A stretch of 64,000 nt of DNA, from assembly GCA_028583415.1 (NCBI GenBank), contig CM053269.1:70728896-70792895 (forward strand), in the 5' to 3' direction. A model generated the notes under the pieces. The model was not told where the DNA came from, made no database searches, and saw only the letters and a program-made list of their open reading frames with translations. The position numbers and the translations under genes were made by a program. Below, in pieces: positions 36,009-50,050 of the stretch; within the stretch, counting starts at the first letter, position 1; each line of letters begins with the position of its first letter. This DNA is from Protea cynaroides (taxonomy: Eukaryota > Streptophyta > Magnoliopsida > Proteales > Proteaceae).

Positions 36009-37195
36009 TATATATATATATATATATACATATCATATAAACACATATGTATAACAAAATTCAAAATACAAGCACATGGGCCAAACTGACTTGGTCCGAA
36101 CTGGTTTGGGCTGGGTAGGGCTGAGTTGGGTTTGAACTGGATTCTTTCTCTATTATGGGTCCTCTCAGCTTGCAACTCCGCATGAAAAATTTTGACGGCC
36201 TCTGTCCTGGATTTTCTACATCCGCTTTGAAGAACACCAAAAAAGAAGCATGTTGGAGCTTGAATCATCGAATTTGGATGCCGGAAAGTAAAATTATGAA
36301 GGATCAAAGTTTAAACAGGCTCATCGGCTTGTGGCTCTGCATGAGATCCTTCGGAGACTGTTATCCTAGATTTTTCATTTCCACTTTGAAGAGGATGGAC
36401 AAAGGAGCACACTGGTGCTCGAATTACCTGATTCAAACGTCAGATGACCAAAATATGAAGAATTAAAGTTTTGATGATAATCCTACTGGCAACTTTACAT
36501 GGGACCCACTGGTGGCCTTTGTCCCAGATTTTTCACATCCGTTGAAGAGGACGGACAAAGGAACACACTGGTGCTCGAATTACCTGATTCGGACGTCAGA
36601 TGACCAAAATATGAAGTATTGAAGTTTTTACGATAATCCTACTGGAAACTTTGCATGGGACCCGTAGGTGGTCTTTGTCCAAGATTTTCCACATCCACTT
36701 TGAAGATGACGGACAAAGGAACACACTGGTGCTTGAATTTCCTGATTCGGACGTCAGATGACCAAAATATGAAAAATTGAAATTTTGACGATAATCATAC
36801 TGACAACTTTGCATGGGACCCATAGGTGGCCTTTGTCCCAGATTTTTCACATCCACTTTGAAGAAGACGGACAAAGGAGCACACTTGTGCTCGAATTTCC
36901 TAATTCGGACATCAGATGACAAAAATATGAAGAATTGAAGTTTTGACGATAATCCTACTGGCAACTTTGTATGGGACCCGCTGGTGGCCTTTGTCCCAGA
37001 TTTTTCACGTCCACTTTGAATAAGACGAACAAAGGAACACACTGGTGCACTTTGGCTCAGCTCTAAACACTGTAGAGAGTACACAGGGACTAATTGACTG
37101 CTGGTTTGAGAGAGTTTCACTCGCCTCCCCTCTCTTGCTATCTACACACCAATATGGCTGTCCTAGTTAGGGAAAGCAAAAATGGGGTGCTTACA
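36009..37195 (+). repeat. Ogre-like LTR (family C), 3' end
   Basis: Begins in a TA microsatellite, then ACATGGGCCAAACTGACTTGG, and ends AATGGGGTGCTTACA, all collinear with 58987-60267. 36290-37030 is an array of about 158-bp units (TTTGACGATAATCCTACTGG, CTTTGCATGGGACCC, CCACTTTGAAGA) with starts near 36472, 36625, 36784 and 36943. The same array is at 59160-59790. The ORF that reads through it is a repeat artefact. The LTR joins the LINE at 37196. Confidence 0.75.
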
Positions 37196-40100
37196 CCTGG
37201 ATTGAATTGGTTATGCAATGCATTTGTTCAGTATCTTACACTCTTTTAATTAATGGAGCTGAAAGGGGATCATTTAGGCCCTTCGAAGGGGTTTAGACAG
37301 GGGGATCCCCTGTCTCCCATTATTTTTATACTTTGTGCCCATGTTTTATCTTGTGTTCTAAATAATCCTCCTTCTCATGGGCCTAGTAAAGCGAATCTGA
37401 TTAGAGGTCGATCCGACCCCATCCATCATTTAGTGTTTGCAGATGACTGCATTTTGTTCTCTAAAGTTCATCTGAAAACTATACTGCACTTGGATTGTCT
37501 TGATCTTTATTGTAGAGCTTCTGGTCAGTGAATTAATCACACTAAATCTTCACTGTATTTTAGTCCTAATACTCCTCTACGCTTTTGTCATCAGTTTTCT
37601 AGGCTTTTGAAGATTCCCCATGGTAAAAAGGCCATCCAAATATTTGGGGGTTCCAATTGACTTTGGCGTGTCAAAGAAAATGTTATTCAACAATTCGGTG
37701 TATCAAACTCTTCTCAATCTTCAATAATGAAAGGCTTCCTTACTTTCCATTGGGGGTAAGGAAACTCTTATTAAATCAGTGGTTTTTCCTCCTTCAAATT
37801 TTATATGTTCTTTGTTTAAATTACCCACCACTATACTTCAGAAATTGAGAAAAGGAATCGCTGATTCTTACTGGAGCAAGGGTTCGGATTCTAGGGAGAT
37901 TCACTAGATATCATGGGATAGATTGTGTCTGCCTAAAAACAAAGGTGGTTTGGGGATGAGAGATCCTATTTTTAAAAACCAGGCTCCCCTGGCTAAGTTG
38001 GCCTGGAGAATTTGGAAGTCCCCTGAATCTCAATGGGTTAAATGCCTTAAGTCTATTTACTTTCCATCTTCAGACTTTCTTGAGGCCACTACTGGGTCTT
38101 GACCTTCTTGGTTATGGCGGAGTATTTTTAAAGGTTTGAAAGTGCTAAAGCAAGGTCTCATATGGAAGGTCGGATCTGGACACCAGATTCGTATTTGGGA
38201 CGATGGGTCCCAACTTTTCCTCATAATCGACCGATATCATTTCTCCAACAGAGTAGTCCTATTTTTGGGACTCGGACCTTATTGATGATACACAAGAACC
38301 TGGAAAATGGATTTGCTTGTTGATCTATTTCAACCACATGAAGTTCATGCTATAAGTAGTATTCCTTTATCTCTAACTCCTACACCCGATATTTTAATAT
38401 GGAAGGCTTCTAAATCAGGGTCATTCTCTGTGAAAAGTGCATATCACATGCTATCCACATCCCATTATCAAAACTGGTTGAACCATCTTTCTAGAGATTC
38501 ACTTGCTTCATGGTTGTCAGTGCCATCTGTTGTTTGGAGAGCAATATGGTCCTGCAAAACTCTTTTAAAAATTGAACACTTCTCTGGCGTTGCTGTGTTC
38601 AAGAACTTCCTTCTAGTGTGGATCTTGCTCGACGTAATATTTCTGTTGACCTTTTGTGTAGGCGTTGTGGTGCCGGAGCAGAGAGTATAGACCATATTTT
38701 GCTTTACTGCCCCTTTTCCAGAGCTGCATGGTTGGGCTCTCAACTTTCATTGCTTGTTCCAATGGACCCTTCAGTCTCTTTCCATCACTGGCTGGCAGGA
38801 TTCTGTAGTTTACCGCCTTCAATTCCCAAATCACAACAGCAATTAATTCTTTCTTTCATTGCTTTCATGTGCTGGTCCTTATGGAAATTTAGAAACCAGT
38901 TGTATTTTGAGAATCTTCAATCGACTCCTTTGGATGTAATCCAAATGGCTAAGTGGGAATTCACTGAATTCTGTGGGGCTCATAACTTGGGGAATTTCAT
39001 GGACTCTTTGCCAGTTTCGCTAGTTGGGACACGTCAACCCAGTTGGTTGCCTCCTCTACTTGGGATTTTGAAATTAAATGCAGTTGTTGCCTTGTCCTTG
39101 GATACTTCTAACAGTAGTATTGGATTTGTCTGCAGACATCATTTGGGGCATCCTCTCTTTACTGCTACTGAGGATGTGGGTTTTACTTTCTATGTTGTTG
39201 GGAAAGCTTTGGCTATTCGTAGGGCACTTGGTTTGGCAACACATCAGGGTAATTCTATTTTGCAAATCGAAACTGATAGTCTAGGGGACCTGTTTGATAA
39301 CACTCTAGAATTCGGAATTTGGCTTCTGGAGCATAAATGAAGTAGAATCACGTTTGTTAACCCGGTTCGGATTCTGGACTCCAAATGATGAACCGGCTCC
39401 AAATGAACTCCATAATCCATTTTTTTGGAGCATCAAATAAATGCGTTTTGACTTCAGAGTATAATTTTGGACTAGAAAGAATCGCCTCACACCACTACTA
39501 CCACCAACCAACACCACCACCAGCCACCTGCCACCAGCCACCAGCCACCGCTGCCATCACCACCTCCCCACCACCACCGAGTGCCACCATCACCCACCAC
39601 CGCCACCATCCTCAACCACCACTACCCACCCACCACCAACCCCCACCACCACCACCACCCATCACCACCCACCATCACCACCACCACCTACACCACCATC
39701 CGCCATCACCCTCCACCACCACCCACTGCCATCCTCCACCACCACCGCCACCACTACCCTTTGCCACCACCTCCCATCCATTACCACCGTCATCAACTAT
39801 TACCACTCACCACTAGTGCCATCATCCATCACCACCCTGGAGTCCATGGCTAAATTATGAACTAAATTACGTTAACAAATATGTTTCTACTCTCAAATAC
39901 TCCTGAATCCTTTTGAAATAAAAGTAGAAATTTGAACCAGAAATAAGAATTCTAGAGTTGAAGTTTTATCAAACTGGCTCTGATCAATGTCTAAATGGGA
40001 TAAGCTCTTCTTCTGAAATTTTTTTAATACTGTGATTCAAGATATTGGGGGATGTTTATCTAAACAATGTACAGTTTCTTTCATTCATGTCCCAAAATCT

Positions 40101-40260
40101 GGGAATTCTGTTGTGCACCGGATGGCTAAACAGGCCTTTTTGGGATCAGGTCTTTTGTGGTGGAATGGTTCTTCTACTTGGTTACTGGATCTTTGTAAAT
40201 CGGATGGATCTTTGTAAATCGGATGTCCAGATAGACGATGCTATGGTTAATCAATAGACT
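37196..40260 (+). pseudogene. 5'-truncated LINE (L1-type) reverse transcriptase with RNase H
   Basis: The plus strand carries the RT palm from the middle: LINGAERGSF, KGFRQGDPLSPIIFILC, HHLVFADDCILFS (37430-37470, FADD intact), then GGKETLIKSVVFPP, RLCLPKNKGGLGMRDPIFKN, VGSGHQIRIWDDGSQ, the zinc-binding NISVDLLCRRCGAGAESIDH with LLYCPFSRAAW, and an RNase H-like tail (ALAIRRALGLATHQGNSI, LQIETDSLGDL). The tail is split by a 681-bp element and continues with CTVSFIHVPKSGNSVVHRMA to 40217. There are many frameshifts and stops. Endonuclease and ORF1 are missing: the element starts where the family-C LTR ends. Confidence 0.9.
39293..39973. mobile_element. 681-bp TIR element with CCACCA satellite core, inside the LINE
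   Basis: Imperfect terminal inverted repeats: TTTGATAACACTCTAGAATTC (39293-39313) against TTTGATAAAACTTCAACTCTAGAATTC read inward from 39973. CTG flanks both sides (39290-39292 and 39974-39976). It splits the LINE RNase H exactly, so it is an insertion. The centre (39490-39840) is a CCACCA/CACCAT microsatellite that creates spurious His/Pro-rich ORFs. Non-autonomous; a 3-bp duplication would suit PIF/Harbinger, but the class is uncertain. Confidence 0.7.
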
Positions 40261-40469
40261 AGTGGTTTACGGAAAAAAAAATCTATATGACTGTAACACT
40301 GTTAGTCAGTTACTCTGTTCGTTTATTAGGCCAGAAAATCTATATTCTATGAATATGATACTATGCTTTTTAGCTTTTGTGTTTTTTTTTTTTTTTGCTG
40401 TGATTGACTAAGAACTAGAAATTTGAAAGATTCAACCTAGATTTTGTAAGGCAAAAAGCAAATGACCAT

Positions 40470-40690
40470 CCCACAAAGTGAGCCCTAAGTCTAGTTCGGA
40501 TCAAGTCGGCCCAAAATCAGGTCGATGCACCCAATCTGATAACAAATCGACATTGGATCAGTCCATTAGTTAGTATGCACAGCGCATGCCCATTCCAGTT
40601 CGAACTCTTAACGAACATGTCTTGGTCAAGGCATATAAAACTCGACATCAATTCAATCCAAAACGTCCCATTGACACCCTACCATCTAGG
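40470..40690 (-). mobile_element. Decayed copy of the GGGTGTCAA hAT-like MITE
   Basis: The minus strand from about 40688 reads TAGGGTGTCAATGGGACG, then GTTTTATATGCC, ACATGTTCGTTAAGAGTTC, TAACTAATGGACTGATCC and AATGTCGATTTGTTATCAG, collinear with the first 220 bases of the element at 43853. Only one end is present. It is the oldest of three copies in the window. Confidence 0.6.
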
Positions 40691-40821
40691 CTCCAGCCTG
40701 AATGAACCCGTACCACTTATTGAATTGGGAACCAAGTTCGAACCAAGCCAAGCCCGAGCCCTATGAAGTTGAAAGTTTTAAGTGGTTCGAGCCTGACTTG
40801 AATTCAAAGAGTTTGGATCAC

Positions 40822-40948
40822 CTGCATGTACTTGTATTTTTCATAGGATTCTATCACCGTTGATGTGATGTGGGACCCACCTTTAGAGTGTGAGACCCTC
40901 TGGATATGGACGGTGATATAATCACATGGAGAAAACAAGTACATGCAG
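40822..40948. mobile_element. 127-bp palindromic MITE
   Basis: Almost the whole length folds on itself: CTGCATGTACTTGT at the left, ACAAGTACATGCAG at the right, and further in TCTATCACCGT against ACGGTGATATAA. No clear target duplication, no ORF. Confidence 0.65.
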
Positions 40949-41111
40949 ATGAACTATTCTCGAATTGAGTTTCGAACATATCAGACTCTTGATAATCTCG
41001 ACGAGGACCCAAACCATATCAGACAGTTTAATTAAGCAAATGACATGTTTCATGGGGGAAAAAAAATAAATGTTATATCTATAGAGAACTTTGCAATAAA
41101 CTGAGTCTGAA

Positions 41112-41272
41112 ATTATTTCCTCTCTTTTTTGGTTCTCATCTCCTCTTCAACTCCCTTCTTTCTTCGTTAATGGAAGAAAGCAGTCCGAAAATTATTTCCT
41201 ATGTTTCTCTTTTCTTGCTTCTCCCCTCTTCAACTCTCTTCTTTCTTCATTAATGGAAGAAACCAGTTTATG
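41112..41272 (+). repeat. Tandem duplication, unit about 85 bp
   Basis: ATTATTTCCTCTC ... CTTCTTTCTTCGTTAATGGAAGAAA is repeated once after a few bases (41112-41187 and 41198-41272) with a few differences. Pyrimidine-rich, no coding potential. Confidence 0.7.
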
Positions 41273-42242
41273 ACGAATGGAGACTCCAGAATTGCAGAGG
41301 GAAGAAGAAAGAAAAGAGAAACAACGAAATGCAAGCAGCGGACGATCAAAGTATCCGTACTTGGAGATTGAAGATAATATGAATAAGAAAAAAGAGGATG
41401 AATCTTTTTAATTATTTGTTGGAGGCAGAATTCTTGAAAGGCAGGAAGAAAAAAAAAATTTAGCAGGTTAGATGGACTTTATTCTTAAATGATTTATGTT
41501 GGTATTGGTAAAATATTGCTTAATTATGGGTTTAATTAATTATTTAATCAGTTAATTAGTGAGAGTACAATCAACACAATGATTCTGTCTGACTTGTCAC
41601 ATGGTATGAGATAAGTTTGGTAACCTCTAGGTTAGAGTCTTCTCAATTAGAGACTCTAGAAAACTGTAACTGAAGGATTACGATCAAAACTTGAAGTGTC
41701 TTCAAACAAAGGAAAATCAATCTTTTCACCATGTCTTTATATTTATAGTTTTATCACTTCTCCATTGTTTTCTAGAGTTATGTATAAATTGAGATGAGTT
41801 TGATTGAAATCCTAATCACTAATACATATATTACAAGAGATGAATGATCCCTCATTTCTGTTGTTCTTCTATCAATAATGAATTCATTTTTAGATTTGGT
41901 TTTGAAATCAGTTTTGATATCCTAAACAGTTTTCTCGGTTGGTTTTCTACTTCTCCCATTCCATTATTAAATTAATCCTTTGTCATGTTTGGGTGTTCTT
42001 GAATTTGTCTGCAGCGATCTAATCTTTTTAATTTTTCAGTTTCTTGAAATTCTGGATTTAATCTGATTTTAGAAACATATCTCTTAAGTGAGATATAAGA
42101 TTTAGTATGGGTTTTAATTACTAGTAATTATGTTTTCTTATGTTTCAAATTTAATGTGTTTTAGTATGCAGGCTACTTTTCGATTATCTGCCGAAGCCAT
42201 GGTTTCCTAAATTTTTAGCTCTCAATTTCGAGAGGGACACAC
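41273..42242. other. AT-rich spacer, nothing recognised
   Basis: No ORF over 60 codons with recognisable similarity, no tRNA-like or repeat structure that I can support. AT content is high throughout. Confidence 0.5.
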
Positions 42243-42251
42243 GCTTCACAG

Positions 42252-42483
42252 GTATTCACATCGTCTTCTCCCAATGATTTTGGGAGGACATGGCAACCTA
42301 TCTCGGATGACTGCCACATGACTCTCGGGTAAATTTGAGACCCACGTCTGAGCCGACAAGTCGAGCCGATAGAGATTGTCGGCTCAGACATGGGTCTCAG
42401 ATTCACCCAAAAGCCATGTGATAGTCATTCGAGATAGATTACCATATCCTTTCAAAATCATTGGGAGGAGACGATGTGAATCC
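42252..42483. mobile_element. 232-bp MULE-type foldback MITE, copy 1
   Basis: Terminal inverted repeats of about 115 bases start GTATTCACATCGTC and, from the right, GGATTCACATCGTC. Both sides carry the 9-bp duplication GCTTCACAG (42243-42251 and 42484-42492), the Mutator length. The two arms meet at GTCTGAGCCGACA ... TGTCGGCTCAGAC. No coding sequence. Confidence 0.9.
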
Positions 42484-42492
42484 GCTTCACAG

Positions 42493-43608
42493 AGTCTCTT
42501 GCCCAGGAGCGGACAGAACTATTAGAGTAGTGGTTCCGATTTCGGTTGATTAATGCAATGATTTTTTTGCTAGGTTTCCTGACATTCTGATTGACATCTG
42601 ACTGATTTTGGCTGGATCACAATTGAAATCGGCAAAAGCTGATCGATTGCTGTTTTCACTTGCTTAAAGCATGGGGAAGAAGTGACGGATGATATGACTC
42701 AGCCAATCATTGTTTGATAACAATTTCATAATATTCCTTCAACAACTGGGTTTTTTGCATTTACCAGTAAATTGTTTATGTTAGTTAAATTTACAAGCCA
42801 ACCAATAGCATGGTGATACACGGATAGCTCCAATCCAATCAGCGCTTACCATGAACCCCTGAAAGTTATTTTCATCTATTCCCACGTAAGATATGGGCAA
42901 AAACGATTTTATGAAGGGATACTATTTAGTATAAATAACCAACGAATTCGTAAGTCTCATTTTTAGGTATAAATAAATCTTATTTTTAAGTATAATCCCA
43001 TATTATAAGGATTTTACTCTGACACTTAAAGATCGAAAATCCCTCACTTTCCCAATGAAAAGAATAAAGAATGAGGATTTGGATACCGAATTTATTGTCT
43101 GTTCACAAATCCCTAATTTAGGCATTAGATTAGACCTTTGATTATAGACTCAATCTCCCTTGACCTGTTTTGTCTTTTGTAGGTCGAATCAACTGTGAAA
43201 ACCTCATACGCGAGATTTAGACTTAACAATTTACGATTGTAATTTTTTGTATAGGCTTTACATTTCTGATTTCATTGTTAGTATTTTTGGTCATTTAAAT
43301 TAGACCATAAGTAACATCAATCTTAAATCTTATATTTAGTAATCTCAAATTTATATATTAAACCTATTTGTCCTACATTTTTGTAGAAGGAGACTGTTCA
43401 CCATCATTGTTTGTTCTCTTTCTTCTGTCCTTGTCTCTAGTGGGTTTGTGTATTCCTTTGGGCATTTGTTTCCCGGAATAAATTTCTTTATTTCCTTTGG
43501 GGTTATTTTGAATAACTTTTTTTTGAATTAATCTTCTCAAAATTTTGTATTTGAATAAAAATCCCACAGTTTTGTGTAAGAGTGTAATATTTGCACTAAA
43601 ACTGTTTA
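42493..43608. other. AT-rich spacer, nothing recognised
   Basis: I find no gene, RNA or element boundary. A loose TAAATCTTATTTTTA-type repetition at 42960-43000 is too weak to call. Confidence 0.5.
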
Positions 43609-43672
43609 TCAAAATTAAATCGAACCATTTATGTTAGAATTCAAAATTAAATCGAACCATTTATGTTAGAAT
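43609..43672 (+). repeat. Perfect 32-bp tandem duplication
   Basis: Two identical 32-bp units (43609-43640 and 43641-43672) beginning TCAAAATTAAATCGAACC. The following bases have a diverged AATCGGTTCGATTTGATTTG repeat (43720-43760). Confidence 0.95.
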
Positions 43673-43852
43673 TGAGAGACCGTTTAGTAATCAATTTAGT
43701 TTTGATTTGAAATATGACACCGTTTATCTAATCGGTTCGATTTGATTTGAAATTGTTTAAATCGTATAAACTGTCAGGTTACACTGGTTAGACAATGATT
43801 AACCTGAATAGAATGTGAATCATTTAGTTCCCTAAAAGCTAAACTAGTAAAC

Positions 43853-44521
43853 TAAGGGTGTCAATGGGCTGGTCTGAGTCGATTTTGATTCGAACTGAAC
43901 CGGTGTCAGGTTTTATAAGTCCAGTCCCAAACATGTTCATTAAGAGTTCTAACTAGGTTGAGTTGCGCTGGACACAATAACTAACGGGCTGGTCCAATGT
44001 CGATTTGTTATTGGGATTGGCTTATTGAGGTGATTTCGGATTGATTCAGTTCGGACCAAGCAAATCGAGTTTATCGGACCCATTTTATATGTAAGCTATA
44101 TAACCTATTTTATTATATCTATCCATAAAATTAGTATCATTCATTCCATAGGTATATAATTCAGTAAATTGTAACAATTAACATAATCTTTTCAACTATA
44201 GATTCAAATAATCTTTCGAATCAAGAAGTGAACTGTAACAATGTAATACAATCCATTAAAATTTAAAACCATTAAAATTAAGAAACTAAGCCCTGACAGA
44301 CCTTATCGGTGTTTGGGTTAGGTGTTATCAATTTAGGCTAATTCGGGCTTTCTTAACTGGCCGATCTGGTCTGATCTGGTTTCAGTTTAGGCTGAAACAA
44401 TATCAGGCTGTACAAGCCCAGACCGAAACCTGTCCATTAAGGCTCTATACGAGTTGGGTTTGGGTTATATCGGGCCGGGTTGGTCCGTGCTACCAGGCCA
44501 GGCCCAGTTTTGACACCCTTA
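43853..44521. mobile_element. 669-bp hAT-like MITE, GGGTGTCAA family, copy 1
   Basis: Ends TAAGGGTGTCAA and TTGACACCCTTA are perfect inverted repeats. The 8-bp target duplication TAGTAAAC is exact (43845-43852 and 44522-44529). The interior has GGGCTGGTC, CCCGGCC-type subterminal motifs and no transposase. The 8-bp duplication places it with hAT. Confidence 0.93.
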
Positions 44522-44569
44522 TAGTAAACCCTAATATCATTAGTCATTCCTTATTAATAATTTAATATT

Positions 44570-46187
44570 GAAAAAAATTCATCTACACCCCATCAAAGAT
44601 TGTTAACATCATCTACACCCACAAGTTTGCAAAAACATCACCTAGGTCCCAAAACTTTGGTTGTGGTAATCAAAGAAGTCCACTCCGTCAGTTAATTCCC
44701 GTTAGATGCTGACGTCAACTGAAATAAAATTTTCCATGGACAATACTGCCCTTAGAGTAAAGATAAAATACCATTTTACCCTTCTTCTTCTTCTTCCTTT
44801 CCTCTTCTTCTTTCCTCTTCTGCTCTTCTGCTCTTCTGCTCTTCTGCTCTTCTCCATAGTCAGATTCATATAGGCATTGGTGCGTGGCGAGAAGCAACCA
44901 TTGAAGAGTAGTCTAAACTCTGGTGGTCACGGCTCTGGATGCGTTTCGATCGATTTGGTCAGGGTGAGCCGCTCGAATGCAATAGGAATCCCATCATCAA
45001 GGAGACTTCCATTCCTGCGAGGGATTTGAGGATCCTTGGCCCTATCTCCTCTCAATCCTCCAATATCCTTGGTAATTGTTGTTCAAGAACTTATCACTTC
45101 AAAAAAAAATGCTCTATTTGATTGAGATTTGGGTTCATATGGGGTTTGAATTTGATTACTTCAATAACGATAAAATGGATTATATAAGAGGATCAAGGGA
45201 GAATTGGGTTTGTTACTTCTGAAAGATTTGAAGGTGGAGTTCTTGTGTTTCTGGGTTTGTGATTGCTTCATAGGGGTTTTATTTGGTCGGTTATGTTTAG
45301 TGTGATTTGGTTTGTGCTTTTTTGGATTTGTGGTTGCTTCACAAGTGATCAACAACTTGATTGTAGGGATTTCAAAGTTCCTTGCAAATTATCGCCATTG
45401 CTCCGCTCAGGAAGACCTCTCAGACGCATCGACTGCTCCGAAGTGGGAAGACAGATGGTGAGAGGAGGGTGTTTGAGTTAGAGGAGAGTAGAGAATCTGG
45501 AAATGTTATCGGGCAAAGATTTTATGGAGCAAGATTTGGGGAGAAATGTTTCATTTCTCCAGAAATCAATCACAGAAGAAACCCAAAAATGGAGAAAAGA
45601 AAGGACGCCTGAGATCGACTACCTCCAGCGTCTATGGGTTTCTTCTTCCCTAACCTCCGGCAACTCCGCCTGAATCCGACCTTTTTAATCGACGGCCATC
45701 AAAAATCAGTCACCGGCCTTGCAGACCCCTTCCCTCAAAAGAAGTTTTCGATCTCACCTTCCTTCTTTGCTTCTCTCTGTAGTCCATGGCTCTATACTGT
45801 CTGCAGGAAAAGCTATCTCATAGAACAGACAAAATCAATCTTACTGATGAAAGTAAGAATGAAGCGGGAGCTGGTGCGTGGCGAGAAGCAACGCAAGCGA
45901 TCAGGCGTTGCAGGTTATGAATCCAACTAAAATAGCGATCAGGCGTTGCAGGTTATGGAGTTGGCATGGCTCGCCACGCACCAGTTCGTCGGAGAAGAAG
46001 ACTGTTTGGAATAAATCTTTTAAGTTTTTTAAAATTAAAAAGATAAAATATAAAAATGAAAGGTAAAACTGTATTTCAACAATTTTAGTGATTTCCGTCA
46101 GTTAAGTGGACTTAGGTGATGTTTTTGCATTCTTATGGGAGTATATGATGTTAACAATCTTTGATGGGGTGTAGATGAAATTTTTTC
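44570..46187. mobile_element. 1.6-kb non-autonomous MULE with long TIRs (Pack-MULE candidate)
   Basis: Ends GAAAAAAATTCATCTACACC and, inward from the right, GAAAAAATTTCATCTACACC. TIR similarity extends about 110 bases (to CATCACCTAGGTCC / CATCACCTAAGTCC). A 9-bp duplication TTTAATATT flanks it (44561-44569 and 46188-46196). The interior is more GC-rich than its surroundings, with CTTCTGCTCTTCTGC repeats and CGTGGCGAGAAGCAAC occurring three times (44884, 45877 and inverted near 45965). The ORF at 45634-45930 is open but has no recognised relative. No transposase, so it is either an internally deleted MULE or a carrier of host gene pieces. Confidence 0.85.
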
Positions 46188-46196
46188 TTTAATATT

Positions 46197-48082
<1,886 letters not shown>

Positions 48083-48977
48083 AGGGGTGTCAATCTCAGG
48101 CCCGTACTAGGTAGTCTGATCGAGCCTGACGGAGAAGCCCAAAACTGGACCGGCCCAATTATTCAAGGTGTCGGGTTTAGATCTGGATCAACTATTAAAT
48201 GGGCATTTACGGTGCAAGGGTGTAGCCCGACCGAACTAAGGCAACCCTAAACTCTATATACCTTTAAATTGAGACAACCCTAAAGCTAAAAAAACCTAAA
48301 ACAATAAGATGTCTCTTACAATTTCATTTCTTGAGTCTGCCACTCGTTCCTTCTGTCATCGCCTTCGTCTACATGGATGATCACAAGCCCAATAAGAGGC
48401 TTAGCGTGAGAGCCAAATGAATCGAAAGGTTCATGTTTGGTTCGGGAAGAGATCGTAGAATTTTTAAGAAGATAATCTATTTTCATTGAAAACAGAGGAT
48501 CTTGGGTACTATTCGAAATTTAGAAAAACTACGTGAAGAGGCCATTGAAAGACTAGAAAAGGCCCGCGCTCGCTTATGGAAAGTAGAATGTATCCCACTA
48601 CATTGCTTATTCTTTTCAATAATCCATATTTGTAGCAATGAAATAGTATTGTTCCTCTCCAAAATGATATATAATTTTGATTAAAAAATCTATGATTAGT
48701 TTATAACTTGAGAATAATTATGGATTTGAAACCCAATAAGAGTCTTTTACAATCCCACAAGAAAATATCTATAACTATATTGGTATTAGCTCGTTTATTG
48801 TCCGTTTAATGTCCGTTCAACATAAGCCCGATTATGGAATAGAAACCGATCGATCGAATGTAAATGTGTCCATGCGTGCTTGGTTTTTGAAGCCCGAATA
48901 TCTAAATAGGCTGGCTGATCACATTTTGAGGTGTTAAATAATTGAAAATCAATTAGGCCTGACTAGTTGACACCCCT
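48083..48977. mobile_element. Candidate non-autonomous hAT-like element enclosing plastid DNA
   Basis: AGGGGTGTCAA at 48083-48093 and TTGACACCCCT at 48967-48977 are perfect inverted ends like those of the MITEs at 43853 and 62640. The outer 150-200 bases on each side have the same GCCCGA / GGCCCAA style. The middle contains the atpF fragment. No convincing 8-bp duplication is visible, so the two ends might belong to separate decayed copies. Confidence 0.5.
48385..48596 (+). pseudogene. atpF: Nuclear plastid insertion: atpF group II intron 3' end and exon 2 start
   Basis: 48410-48443 is a 34-nt group II intron domain V (GAGCC, GAAA tetraloop, GGTTC), as in plastid introns. After it, GAAAACAGAGGATCTTGGG continues as a frame with TIRNLEKLREEAIERLEKAR and ARLWKVE, matching plastid ATP synthase CF0 subunit I (atpF) early exon 2. 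About 30 bases expected at the exon start are missing, and substitutions (for example NSEE to NLEK) show decay. The plastid match ends near 48596. It does not encode a usable protein. Confidence 0.75.
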
Positions 48978-50050
48978 AAACCAACCCATTGATTTCCATC
49001 CAAGATTGCAATCATTTATAAATATTGAGTTGTACACTAGTAAATGGCAAAATGCTCCTTACCGTCCTTTTCCAAAACCCAAGCAACCTTATTTCATGAC
49101 CAAAACACATATTTCATGCGAAAGACCATGGGTGGTTGACATGTTGGAGCCCTATCTGATCCCTTTGAATTCCATATTTCGAAGTTGCAATCAAATCTAT
49201 TCATTAAAAAGAATCTATTTGATACATTTCCTATGCATCCATAAGTAGGGCTGCAACTGGGCCGGGTTGGGCCGGGTTTTTCAAAACCCTAACCCCAACC
49301 CTGACTATTTAAGTTGAACCTTAACTCTGTCCAACCCTGCCAGGGTTAGAAAAAATACAACCCTAACCCTGACCTTGACAAGGTTGGGCCTAACCCTAAC
49401 TTGACCTGATTGACCCTGACAGGGCCGGGTTGGGTCGGGTTAACCCTGATTAACCTTGATTCAGGGTCAAATTGACCCTGATATTGCCCCTTCTTGATCC
49501 TAAATATCAATTATAACTTTAAACATATGACAAACACAATCAACCTAATATTCTCTTAAAAACTAACAAAATACAAACTAAATCAGTTTTTAGTGTTTAA
49601 CAATCAAATCTGATAAATAGAACAATACAAATCATAACCAGTTTAAGTGTTTAACATAAGATCTGATAAATGAGAAAAAAAATGTTGATCATGATCTACA
49701 ATTTGGCCTTCCAAACTTCCATCCTCGGTCTTCTTCTCACTCATAGTTTATATTTTCTACAAAAAAAAATGAAAGGAAAAATATCATTAGAAGTAAGAAC
49801 TATCATATCAATGACATAAAAGTAAATGAAAAATAAGTTAAATGGTAAGATGACAATTACATATAAACTCATTACAAAATCAACTCTAATTCTCCAAAGT
49901 CCAAACATACAATACCAAATTTTAGGTCAAACCGTCAAATAACTCAAACTTAAAACATCATTGTCACCACTCTCCTCAAGCAAATCTGAAAATATAATTA
50001 ATGCAATAAAAAATCAGTAAAGACAATCCATTTCACAATGCATGTAATTA

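Noticed and set aside
36009..36028. TATAT as target duplication of the Tat LTR
   Set aside because: The flanking sequence is a TA microsatellite and the other LTR is missing, so the duplication cannot be distinguished from the repeat.
36596..37120. 174-codon minus-strand ORF
   Set aside because: It spans the 158-bp tandem array of the Ogre-like LTR; similar ORFs appear at the sister array.
39385..39853. His/Pro-rich ORFs of 143 and 90 codons
   Set aside because: They come from a CCACCA microsatellite in a non-autonomous element; no homology or conserved start.
48967..49248. 93-codon ORF next to the plastid fragment
   Set aside because: I looked for further plastid genes here but the translation matches none that I know, and it crosses the hAT boundary.
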